Shown here piece by piece: positions 26,328 through 34,242 of a DNA stretch of 64,000 bases (positions are counted from its first letter, which is position 1; each line of letters opens with the position of its first letter). The stretch is taken from assembly GCA_022447545.1 (NCBI GenBank), contig JAKVBI010000005.1:211271-275270 (forward strand). The letters are read 5' to 3'. Source of the stretch: Myxococcota bacterium (GTDB taxonomy: Bacteria; Myxococcota_A; UBA9160; SMWR01). The notes under the pieces were generated by a model. The model did not search any database. It was not told the DNA's origin and was given only the letters and a program-made list of their open reading frames with translations. The translations under genes were made by a program, and so were the position numbers.

Positions 26328-26347
26328 ATTTTCGTTGTGAATAGAAT
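26319..26347 (+). promoter_or_regulatory. Sigma-70 promoter for the heme ABC transporter operon
   Basis: TTGAAT (26319-26324), 17 bases, TAGAAT (26342-26347). Spacing is optimal, and the boxes match four and five of six bases. The -35 overlaps the right arm of the palindromes, mirroring the minus-strand promoter. Transcription would start near 26354, giving a leader of about 380 bases if the binding protein starts at 26734. Confidence 0.5.
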
Positions 26348-26733
26348 TGGTACAGAATTTTATCGCCAGCCAAGAGTCTTCTCTTCAGCTAGCCGGTGCT
26401 ATTTCCCCCCACCTCCGTCGCGGACCCATTGGCTCTTGGTCCGAGGCATCGACCGTATGGTGCGGGGCCCATTGGGAAGGGAAGCCCGTGCTTTCGTCGA
26501 ATTTCGACCGGTCTTGGACGGCTCCGCGTTTTTCCGCCTTGTTCGGCATCCTCGGGCGCCTGCGCATCGTCGGGGTGCCCGGCGCGAGCGTCTCCGAGAC
26601 GGTTCGCCACGTAGGCCCCGCTGAAATTTCTTCCCCGGCCCGCTCTGAAAGACACCTCGGCTCCGTTGCTCGAGTGCTTCGAACCGGTTCATCGGTTCCG
26701 GGTGCATGGCGCGGTTTTGGCGAAGGGGTCGGC
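26348..26733 (+). other. Long leader region before the binding-protein gene
   Basis: An open frame continuous with the binding-protein gene runs through this stretch from about 26347. Its product would be a 129-residue N-terminal extension ahead of the signal peptide, which is implausible for an exported protein. The stretch is probably untranslated. I see no riboswitch class that I can name. Confidence 0.4.
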
Positions 26734-27588
26734 TTGAGAGTCTTGGTTTGCTGGATGCTCCTGGGGCTGGTGGCTGTGGCGGCCAAAGCCGAACCGACGC
26801 GTGTAGCGACTTTGACTCCGCTTGCGGAGGAGGTCGTTGAACTCATCCCTGAGCAGGCAGAGCTCGTCGCGACGGTGCGTCGCCACCTGCACGAGCCGGT
26901 CGGTCCGGGAATGATCGATCTCGGGAATCCACATTCTCCGAGTTTCGAAGCCCTCGCGCAGTCGCGTCCCGAAGTCGTGGTCGGGGACCGAATGCTGCAT
27001 GCGGCACTCGCGCGGAAACTCGAACCCATGGGAATGAAGTTGATTCTGATGGATGGGTCCGGAGTCGTCCCGACATTGAACGGAATGAAAGATCTCGCGA
27101 GCCAACTCGGAGACGATATTGTGATTCGCGAGCGGGTGGCTGGGCTCGAAAGCGATCTCTCCGCCCTCGCCATCGACCAGCAGGTTGAGGTTCTTCTTCT
27201 ATTCGGAAGCCCGGGTTCTTTCTACGTGGTGACGGAACGCGCATGGCTCGGGGATCTGATCGTGCGGCTCGGTTTCGTGAACCTGGCTCCTGCAGGGGGG
27301 AGTGAGCGGATGCCTGGTTTCGTGCCGGTCACCGATGAGGTGATCGCGAGTATGACGCCAGACCTCGTTGCGATGGTCGCCCATGGAGACCCCGCTCAGA
27401 TCGAAGCCAACCTCCGCCGCCGCACGAATTCGGATGGGCCGTGGGCTTCCCTGGGGCGGGCTCGATATGGAATTCACGTTCTCGATCCGTCGATCTTCTC
27501 ATCGAATCCAGGCCTGGGGTTGGCGGAAGCGGGTAGGGGGTTCGTTTCCCTGATGGCATTGCCCGCCTCAGCGACAGGCGACCCATGA
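26734..27588 (+). CDS. hmuT: Periplasmic heme/iron ABC transporter binding protein
   Basis: 284 aa if it starts at TTG 26734, chosen because a signal peptide follows at once (LRVLVCWMLLGLVAVAAKA). An ATG at 26755 would cut into that signal. The mature part has the TroA/BtuF bilobal fold. Features are RVATLTPLAEEVVELIP, SFEALAQSRPEVVVGD, the lobe-linking long helix near VIRERVAGLESDLSAL and the C-terminal LGRARYGIHVLDPS. It delivers heme or an iron complex to the permease. Its stop overlaps the permease start by four bases. Conserved heme-binding residues are not obvious. Confidence 0.8.
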   Translation: MRVLVCWMLLGLVAVAAKAEPTRVATLTPLAEEVVELIPEQAELVATVRRHLHEPVGPGMIDLGNPHSPSFEALAQSRPEVVVGDRMLHAALARKLEPMGMKLILMDGSGVVPTLNGMKDLASQLGDDIVIRERVAGLESDLSALAIDQQVEVLLLFGSPGSFYVVTERAWLGDLIVRLGFVNLAPAGGSERMPGFVPVTDEVIASMTPDLVAMVAHGDPAQIEANLRRRTNSDGPWASLGRARYGIHVLDPSIFSSNPGLGLAEAGRGFVSLMALPASATGDP

Positions 27589-28607
27589 GAGCAGCCATCT
27601 GGCAAGTCCGCTCGCGACTGGAGATCTTGTTTTCGAGGTCTTGGGGCTGGGTCCTTGTCAGTCTTTTGTTGCTTGGCTGGGCGATCGTCTTCTCGCTCAG
27701 TAGAGGCGCAGCTGACTTGTCGACCTGGGAAGCTGCTTTGGCCCTGCTGGATTCAATGCACCCCATGCGAGCCGTGATCCTGGACGTGCGACTTCCCCGC
27801 GTCCTGGGAGGGGCGTTGGTTGGGGCCAACCTCGCGGTTGCGGGACTGCTGCTTCAGACGACGGTCCGAAACCCCCTGGCGGATCCTGGCATTCTCGGCG
27901 TGACGGCTGGGGCAGGCGTCGCTGCTCTCGTGGTCATTCTGCTTTTTCCCGAGCAGATCGATTGGATGCCTTGGGCGGCATTCATCGGCGGGATCCTGGC
28001 AGTTGGCGTGGTGCTGGCATTGTCTTGGAGCCGTGACGGAAGAGGGGGGGCCCTTCGCATGGTGCTCTCCGGGGTTGCTCTCCAGGCCATCTTTTTTGCG
28101 TGCATTGCTCTCTTGACCTTTGCGTTCGCGGATCGCGCGCCTTCATTCGTCTCCTTCACTGTCGGTTCGCTCAATGGGACGGGATGGTCTGATGTGAAGA
28201 TGCTCATCGCGCCTACGCTGATCGGCCTCACCGCTTCCGTCATTGCAATTCGACCGCTCGACCTCCTCTTGCTCGACGACGGCACTGCAACCGGGTTGGG
28301 GCTTGCCGTGCGTCACGTTCGGTTGCTGGCGGCTTCGACAGCGGCTTTGCTCGCGGCCAGTGCCGTTAGCGTTGCAGGTCTGATCGGGTTCGTGGGGTTG
28401 GTCGTTCCCAATGGGATGCGGCTGGTCGTTGGCCCTGAGCACAAGATTCTGTTGCCCCTCAGTGCCCTGGTGGGTGCATCGCTCGTTCTCTTGGCGGATG
28501 TGGTATCGCGCATGGCTCTGGCACCGTTGGAACTTCCGGTTGGAGCCTTCATGGCGTTGATCGGCGGGCCCTATTTCCTCTACCTCCTCTGGAGGAAACT
28601 CCCGTGA
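27585..28607 (+). CDS. hmuU: FecCD-type permease of the heme/iron ABC transporter
   Basis: 340 aa with about nine to ten membrane segments. The FecCD signature is intact: RLPRVLGGALVGANLAVAG, NPLADPGILGVTAGAGVAA, GLVVPNGMRLVVGPEH and ELPVGAFMALIGGPYFLYLL. The last two match the family almost residue for residue. It forms the inner-membrane channel with the ATPase encoded next. ATGA overlap at both ends shows tight translational coupling. FecCD permeases also carry siderophores or B12; heme is inferred from hemP. Confidence 0.92.
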   Translation: MRAAIWQVRSRLEILFSRSWGWVLVSLLLLGWAIVFSLSRGAADLSTWEAALALLDSMHPMRAVILDVRLPRVLGGALVGANLAVAGLLLQTTVRNPLADPGILGVTAGAGVAALVVILLFPEQIDWMPWAAFIGGILAVGVVLALSWSRDGRGGALRMVLSGVALQAIFFACIALLTFAFADRAPSFVSFTVGSLNGTGWSDVKMLIAPTLIGLTASVIAIRPLDLLLLDDGTATGLGLAVRHVRLLAASTAALLAASAVSVAGLIGFVGLVVPNGMRLVVGPEHKILLPLSALVGASLVLLADVVSRMALAPLELPVGAFMALIGGPYFLYLLWRKLP

Positions 28608-29407
28608 CGTTGGGGCTGCGAGCGGATCGTTTGTGTGCGCGTCACGCGGGGAGTGATTTCGACGCGCTTCGAGATGTCACGGTTCGAGTGGAACCGCACG
28701 AGATCCTGGCTCTCGTTGGGCCGAACGGCTCCGGAAAGTCGACGCTCCTTTCTGCTTTGGGGCGTGAAATTCGCGCTCGCGAGGGAGTCGTGTCGTTGGA
28801 CGGGGTAGACATCCGCTCGATCTCCCGGCGCGCCTATGCGCGCCGGGTGGCTCGGCTTCCGCAGTCTCCAGAGACCCCGGAGGGGCTGACTGTGGAAGCG
28901 CTGGTCGGCTACGGAAGGAACCCCCACAAGGGCCCGCTTGCATCTCAGAGTTCGAGGGACCGGGAGGCCGTTGCCCGCGCCCTCGATCAGGTGGAGTTGT
29001 CGGGCCATCGCAGCCGACCTCTCGATCAGATTTCCGGTGGCGAGAGACGGCGGGCGTGGTTGGGAATGGTTCTGTGCCAGGAGCCTGACATCATGCTCCT
29101 CGATGAGCCCACGGTTGCTCTCGACCTTCGGCACCAGTGGGAACTTCTGGAGCTGCTGGTTCGTCTCAATGAAGAGCGCGGTATGACGGTGGTCTTGTCA
29201 CTCCACGATCTCGAACAGGCCGCTTCTGTGGCGCACCGGATGGTCGTCCTCGTCCGCGGTCGAGTCTACGAGGTGGGTTCGATTGACTCGGCGTTGACCC
29301 CGGAGATGCTGCTGGATGTTTTTCGGGTCGATGCTGCGGTCGATCACACGAATGATTTCACCCAGGTCCATGTCAGAGGCCCGGGAGATCCCTTGCGGGC
29401 ATTTTGA
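28604..29407 (+). CDS. hmuV: Heme/iron ABC transporter ATP-binding protein
   Basis: 267 aa from a GTG overlapping the permease stop. Walker A GPNGSGKST at about 42-50, Q-loop RLPQSPETPEG, signature ISGGERRRAW, Walker B DIMLLDEPTVALDL and the switch His in VLSLHDLEQA. The signature begins with I rather than L, as in several heme importers. It powers the permease. The C-terminal tail (DVFRVDAAVDHTNDF) is of the FepC/HmuV length. Cytoplasmic. Confidence 0.93.
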   Translation: MTLGLRADRLCARHAGSDFDALRDVTVRVEPHEILALVGPNGSGKSTLLSALGREIRAREGVVSLDGVDIRSISRRAYARRVARLPQSPETPEGLTVEALVGYGRNPHKGPLASQSSRDREAVARALDQVELSGHRSRPLDQISGGERRRAWLGMVLCQEPDIMLLDEPTVALDLRHQWELLELLVRLNEERGMTVVLSLHDLEQAASVAHRMVVLVRGRVYEVGSIDSALTPEMLLDVFRVDAAVDHTNDFTQVHVRGPGDPLRAF

Positions 29408-29428
29408 TTTGGTGAGGAGTTCAGATCG

Positions 29429-30058
29429 ATGACGACAAAATCGAATCCCAAGCCTTTTCCGAAGGAGTTTCTCGACTGGCAGGTGGCTCTTCGGCACCAC
29501 ACGATGGTGGAGCGCAACGGTACGCCACACATGGGTGTGGTCCCGCTCGTGACGGTGAAGAGGCCCGGGGTTTCCCTCGGAGTGATCAGCCACAGCATCG
29601 TATGTGGCCTTCTACCCAATGCCGAACAACTGGACGCGAAGACACGCGAGTTCCAGACCCTGTACGACGAATTCTCGAGTCAGGGGGCGAAGACCTTGTA
29701 CGACCGCGGCCTCTCCTATCTGGTCGACTACTACGAATCCGCCGCCGACTTCGACCCGGATTCTGTGACGACACTGCTGCCCGACGATTCGGCCCTGACG
29801 CAGGCTCTCGCCGCTGAGCCGACTTGCGCTCTGGTCTTCAACGTCTTCGATCCGAACGAGTCCAACAAGCTGGGGGCGCCGCGCTGCCAGCAGATCGAAG
29901 CCGTGGCAGAACTCCACCGTGATGGGCCCGTCTACGACAACGTCTGGTGGCACAACACGCTCTTTCACGGCAAGGCAGACGGTCATGTCGTCGTTCGTTT
30001 TCGACACGAGCGCTCTTGGAATACGTGCTTTGGAGGTTTCGAAGCGCTCGATGGATGA
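29429..30058 (+). CDS. Unrecognised protein in the heme-uptake operon
   Basis: 209 aa, no signal peptide, starting at an ATG preceded by GAGGAG, 21 bases after the ATPase gene. I do not recognise the family. The N-terminus has ALRHHTMVERNGTPHMGVVP with three His. The middle has CGLLPNAEQLDAKTREFQTL. The C-terminal part is rich in His and Trp: DNVWWHNTLFHGKADGH, then RFRHERSWNTCFGG. Position suggests a role after heme entry, such as heme binding, storage or breakdown, but it does not look like HugZ, HmuS/HemS or HutX. Four Cys are scattered (CGLL, PTCAL, RCQQ, NTCFGG) without a metal-cluster pattern. Confidence 0.75.
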   Translation: MTTKSNPKPFPKEFLDWQVALRHHTMVERNGTPHMGVVPLVTVKRPGVSLGVISHSIVCGLLPNAEQLDAKTREFQTLYDEFSSQGAKTLYDRGLSYLVDYYESAADFDPDSVTTLLPDDSALTQALAAEPTCALVFNVFDPNESNKLGAPRCQQIEAVAELHRDGPVYDNVWWHNTLFHGKADGHVVVRFRHERSWNTCFGGFEALDG

Positions 30059-30097
30059 TTTTTCAACAGTTCAGCCAGCTATCGCTAGCCAGAAATC

Positions 30098-30109
30098 AAT
30101 TGGCCAATT
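30098..30109. repeat. Perfect 12-base palindrome before the PEP-CTERM gene
   Basis: AATTGGCCAATT in the 78-base gap between the unrecognised heme-locus gene and the PEP-CTERM gene. GGCC recurs ten bases on. It may be a regulator site or chance. Confidence 0.3.
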
Positions 30110-30136
30110 ATGGCCAGCAAATGAAAGGCAAGGCTG

Positions 30137-30820
30137 ATGGTGTTTCAACGTTTGATTCAGGCGATTGTATTTGTCGCCGCCTTATGGGTGCCTCTCGCTG
30201 CCAGTTCAGTGACGGTTCCCTTTACGGAGGGGTTCGCGTCTGATGTCGCGAACTGGACAGATAATGAAGGTAACCCGCTGACGTTCAATTCGGCAGGTGG
30301 GCCCGATGGCGGTTCGTACGCCTCGAGTGAGTTCAACTACTACGAGTACTTCTCTCCCTTTGGTGGAGGACCGGTTGTTCTTCGAGCCTCTGGACTGAGT
30401 AACGCCAGTGGTGGTGCATTCATTGGAAACTGGTCGGCTTCGGGTGTGACGGAAGTGACAGCCAAGGTGCGCCACAACAGTCCCGTGGATCTGAACTTCT
30501 ACATGCGAGTAGCAGCGTCGCCATCGAATTATCCGGGGGCTATCTACCCGAGTATGATGTCGGTGGCGCCCAACACGTGGACGGATTTGAGTTACTCGAT
30601 CGCCGGGGTCTGCATCGATGAAGGAGTTCCCTGTGCGTCGGTACTCGCGAACGTGGGGAACCTTCAATTCGGCACGGATGCGCCGGCGGCTCTTCTCGAT
30701 GACGATGTGGTCTACTCGATCGACATCGATCTAGTGTCCATCGTTCCCGAACCGGGCACGGCAAGCTTGATGTTCATGGGGTTCATGGGCCTCGCGAAAT
30801 TTGGCCGACCCCGTCGCTGA
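30137..30820 (+). CDS. PEP-CTERM sorting domain protein
   Basis: 227 aa. The signal peptide is FQRLIQAIVFVAALWVPLAA. The mature domain looks like a jelly-roll: SVTVPFTEGFASDVANWTDN, GGAFIGNWSASGVTEVTAKV and NTWTDLSYSIAGVCID. The C-terminus VPEPGTASLMFMGFMGL ends GRPRR, a textbook PEP-CTERM tail (VPEP, helix, Arg cluster) that an exosortase would process at the surface. It follows the heme transporter operon on the same strand by 78 bases and may be its last gene. No exosortase gene is in the window. Confidence 0.9.
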   Translation: MVFQRLIQAIVFVAALWVPLAASSVTVPFTEGFASDVANWTDNEGNPLTFNSAGGPDGGSYASSEFNYYEYFSPFGGGPVVLRASGLSNASGGAFIGNWSASGVTEVTAKVRHNSPVDLNFYMRVAASPSNYPGAIYPSMMSVAPNTWTDLSYSIAGVCIDEGVPCASVLANVGNLQFGTDAPAALLDDDVVYSIDIDLVSIVPEPGTASLMFMGFMGLAKFGRPRR

Positions 30821-31034
30821 GCTTCGGGGGATCTGAGCAGAGCGCTCCGGTGCCCATTGTCAGGCTGGGGTAAAACCCGTTCGACTGGGTATCGGGGTGC
30901 TCTGCTGCTCCTCGGGAACGGATATTGACTCGAAGAGGTGCCGCCAGAGCGCCTTTTGAGAGTCATCGCAGACTTCCCTGCTGGGTTGGCTGCGACGAGG
31001 CATAATGGAGCCTTCCCATTGAGTGGAGGGATTC

Positions 31035-32276
31035 ATGGATCGCTACCTCGTCATCTCCTCGGATTGTCATGCCGGCCTGCAACCCGGCGACTATCGCGAC
31101 TATCTCGACCCCCAGCACCGCGAGGCCTTCGACGTGGCCCTGCCGCTGCAGATCGCGCAGATGGAGGAGTCGGCCAAGACCTTCCTGGTTGCCGACATCA
31201 ACGAAGAGTGGCGAAAAGGTCGGGACGAGGCGCTGACGGGAGCCTGGGACCACGACCAACGCGTGCGCGTGCTGGATGCCGACGGAGTAGCGGGCGAGAT
31301 CGTTTTTCCCGATGGCATCACGGAGATGAACACTCCGCCCTTCGGGGCCGGGCTGGGCCTGCCCACCGAGGGTGTGGACCCCGAACTGCAGTGGGCGGGA
31401 GCCAAGGCCCACAACCGCTGGCTGGCGGAGTTGTGCGAGATGGCGCCGGAGCGGCGCGTCGGTGTGGCGGTGGTTCCGATGCTGTGGGATGTGGAGCGCG
31501 CCGCCGAGTACGTGCGCGAACTGCGTCGCACCACGAACCTGCGTGCCGTCCTGATCCCCAACGTTTGGGGAGCGTTCGCCCCCTATCACCATCCCCGCTA
31601 CGAGCCCTTCTGGCGCGTGTGCGCGGAACTCGACGTCATCATCCACTTCCACAGCGGGGCCACCCCGCGCAAGGATCACTTCGGCGAGTGGCCGGCAAAT
31701 TCGTCGGAACTGTTGCCCGGTTCTGTGGGGATCTACATCACCGAGGTGTCCTGGTTCGTTGCGCGCCCCATCACCTACCTGATCTGGGGCGGGGTGTTCG
31801 AGCGCCATCCGACGCTCAAGGTGGTGGTGACCGAGGGCACCTGTAGCTGGGCCCCCGAGTTGCTCAAGCTCATGGATCTGCGTTACGACCACGGGGCCGA
31901 GGACCAGAAACTCGGCGACTACCGCAGCCACATGTCGTTGCGTCCTTCCGAGTACTTCCGTCGGAATGTCGCGTTGGGAGCTTCATGCGTGCGGCGCAGC
32001 GAAGTCGAGCAGCGCCACGACATCGGTCTCGAGACCATCATGTGGGGAACGGACTTCCCCCACCCCGAAGGCTCCTGGCCGCACACTCACCAGGACATGC
32101 GTGAGGTCTTCACCGGGCTGCCCGACGACGAGGTCGCAGCCATGCTCGGGGGGAACGCGGCGCGCTTCTACGGCTTCGACACGGAGAAGTTGGCCCCGCT
32201 GGTGGCCCGCATCGGGCCCGAGAAGCAGCAGTTCCGCGGCGAGACACCGGAGTTGGTGGGTACCCGGGCGAGCTGA
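31035..32276 (+). CDS. Amidohydrolase (COG2159, decarboxylase-like)
   Basis: 413 aa from the ATG at 31035, preceded by GTGGAGGG; a GTG 12 bases earlier is less likely. The motifs match its paralogue at 17346-18503: SSDCHAG, VIIHFHSGA, YITEVSWFVARP, GVFERHPTLKVVVTEG, MWGTDFPHPEGSWP and MLGGNAARFYGFD. The metal ligands expected for the ACMSD-like fold are present. It is the first gene of an operon with a DUF3604 protein and a GPH transporter, which suggests uptake and hydrolysis of one organic substrate. That substrate is not known. Confidence 0.92.
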   Translation: MDRYLVISSDCHAGLQPGDYRDYLDPQHREAFDVALPLQIAQMEESAKTFLVADINEEWRKGRDEALTGAWDHDQRVRVLDADGVAGEIVFPDGITEMNTPPFGAGLGLPTEGVDPELQWAGAKAHNRWLAELCEMAPERRVGVAVVPMLWDVERAAEYVRELRRTTNLRAVLIPNVWGAFAPYHHPRYEPFWRVCAELDVIIHFHSGATPRKDHFGEWPANSSELLPGSVGIYITEVSWFVARPITYLIWGGVFERHPTLKVVVTEGTCSWAPELLKLMDLRYDHGAEDQKLGDYRSHMSLRPSEYFRRNVALGASCVRRSEVEQRHDIGLETIMWGTDFPHPEGSWPHTHQDMREVFTGLPDDEVAAMLGGNAARFYGFDTEKLAPLVARIGPEKQQFRGETPELVGTRAS

Positions 32277-32295
32277 AGAACCGGCCTTCGAGAAC

Positions 32296-34212
32296 ATGAA
32301 CAGTCAAATCGGAAGAGTTCTCGGGTATGGCGCCGTGTGCTGGCTGGCGGCGCTGTCGGTTGCGGCGGCCGACACGGCCGGCGCTTCGCAACCTTCTTCT
32401 ACGGGTTATTCGCCCCACGTGGGCAGCGACTTTCCGCGCCAGGTGTACTGGGGCGACACCCACGTCCACTCGGCCTGGTCGGTGGATGCCGGTAACCAGG
32501 GCAACCTGGAGATCGGCCCCGGTGAGGCCTACCGGTTTGCTCGGGGCGAGGAGGTGACCGCCCACAACGGCATGGCGGTGAAGCTGCGCCGACCCCTCGA
32601 TTTCTTTCTACTCTCGGACCACGCCGAGTTCCTGGGCGTGTTGCCGCGACTCGATGCCGACGACCCCCTGGCGCGCTCCACCGAGGGCGGCGAGCGTTGG
32701 TACCAACTGCGCAGCGCCGACGACGCCAGCGGACTGTGGGGCGAGTTCGTCAAGGCCATGCTCTCGGGCACCGACCCCATCGGCAACCCCGAGCTCCACG
32801 CCGACATCTGGAAGCAGGTCGTCGCCAACGCCGAACGCTACAACCAACCCGGTGTGTTCACGGCCTTCATTGGTTACGAGTACACGTCGAGCCCCGACGG
32901 AGAGAACCTGCATCGCAACGTGGTGTTCCGCGATGGGGCGGACCTCGCGGTACAGACCGTTCCCTTCAGCTCCCTCGAGAGCCCGAACCCCGAGGATCTG
33001 TGGCGTGCTCTCGAAACCTACGAACGCGAGACCGGCGGCCGTGTGATCGCCATTCCCCACAACTCGAACCTGAGCGGCGGACGCATGTTCGCCACTGAGA
33101 CCTTCGATGGCCAGCCCCTTACGCGCGAGTACGCGGAGAACCGCGCGCGCTGGGAGCCCCTGGTGGAGGTCACCCAGTACAAGGGCGACAGCGAGGCCCA
33201 TTCCTTTACGTCGCCCGACGACGAGTTCGCCGACTATGAGTCCTGGGACACGGTGACCATCGGCGGCCAGAGAGCTGGAAACGACACCGTGGCCCACTCG
33301 TATGTGCGCCCGGCCCTCAAACAGGGCCTGGGCGTGCAGGCTGAGCACGGCGCCAACCCGTTCAAGTTCGGCATGATCGGAAGCACTGACGCCCACACCG
33401 GCATGGCGACGGCGGCCGAGGACAACCAATGGGGCAAGTTCTCGCGCGATGAGCCCAGCGCTGAGCGATGGGACGTGCCCTTCTGGGACCCGGTCGACGG
33501 CATCCAGCGGGAGGACTTCCGCAACTGGAAGATGGCGGCGTCGGGCTACGCGGCGGTTTGGGCCCGGGAGAATACGCGCGAGGCCCTGTTCGATGCCCTG
33601 GTGCGCAAAGAGACCTACGCGACCACCGGGCCGCGCATGACGGTGCGCTTCTTCGGGGGCTGGGAGTTTGCCCAGGGCGACGAGACCACCCCCGACCTCG
33701 CCAAGCGGGGCTACACGGGGGGCGTGCCCATGGGGGGCGATCTGCCCGCGGCTTCACAGAGCGCGCAAGAGGAGGGCCCCCGGCCTCCTACCTTCTTGGT
33801 TTCTGCCCTGCGCGACCCCGAGGGCGCCAACCTCGACCGCGTTCAGATCATCAAGGGCTGGCGCGCCGCCGACGGTAGCCTGCAGGAGCGCGTCTACGAC
33901 GTCGCGGTATCGGGAGATCGCAAAGTGGGAGCTGACGGGCGCGCGCGTCAGGACGTGGGCTCCACGGTGGACCTCGCTGGGCCCAGCTACACCAACCGCA
34001 TCGGCGCCGCCCACCTTTCGGCCTTCTGGCGCGACCCCGACTTCGACCCCGACGAGGCGGCCTTCTACTACGTGCGGGTGATCGAGATCCCCAAGCCCCG
34101 CTGGACCGCCTACGACGCCCAGTTCTTTGGCATCGACATGGACGACGCCGTCCCCATGGTGACGCGAGACCGCGCCTACACGTCCCCCATCTGGTACAAC
34201 CCGCCCAGCTGA
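32296..34212 (+). CDS. DUF3604 domain protein, exported
   Basis: 638 aa from the ATG at 32296; the frame upstream overlaps the amidohydrolase and is not used. The signal peptide (GRVLGYGAVCWLAALSVAAADTAG) leads to QVYWGDTHVHSAWSVDAG, the PHP-like D-x-H-x-H motif. Then come LDFFLLSDHAEFLG, FIGYEYTSSPDGENLHRN, IAIPHNSNLSGG and MIGSTDAHTGM. The His and Asp content fits a metal-dependent hydrolase in the periplasm. It is 19 bases downstream of the amidohydrolase and 30 bases upstream of the transporter. Compared with the paralogue at 8860 it is about 110 residues shorter. Confidence 0.92.
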   Translation: MNSQIGRVLGYGAVCWLAALSVAAADTAGASQPSSTGYSPHVGSDFPRQVYWGDTHVHSAWSVDAGNQGNLEIGPGEAYRFARGEEVTAHNGMAVKLRRPLDFFLLSDHAEFLGVLPRLDADDPLARSTEGGERWYQLRSADDASGLWGEFVKAMLSGTDPIGNPELHADIWKQVVANAERYNQPGVFTAFIGYEYTSSPDGENLHRNVVFRDGADLAVQTVPFSSLESPNPEDLWRALETYERETGGRVIAIPHNSNLSGGRMFATETFDGQPLTREYAENRARWEPLVEVTQYKGDSEAHSFTSPDDEFADYESWDTVTIGGQRAGNDTVAHSYVRPALKQGLGVQAEHGANPFKFGMIGSTDAHTGMATAAEDNQWGKFSRDEPSAERWDVPFWDPVDGIQREDFRNWKMAASGYAAVWARENTREALFDALVRKETYATTGPRMTVRFFGGWEFAQGDETTPDLAKRGYTGGVPMGGDLPAASQSAQEEGPRPPTFLVSALRDPEGANLDRVQIIKGWRAADGSLQERVYDVAVSGDRKVGADGRARQDVGSTVDLAGPSYTNRIGAAHLSAFWRDPDFDPDEAAFYYVRVIEIPKPRWTAYDAQFFGIDMDDAVPMVTRDRAYTSPIWYNPPS

Positions 34213-34242
34213 GGGCGCACAGCGACGGTCGACTCCATTCGC

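Noticed and set aside
30098-30118. Sigma-54 promoter before the PEP-CTERM gene (TTGGCC...GC)
   Set aside because: The GG to GC distance is nine, not ten, bases and the -12 box does not match.
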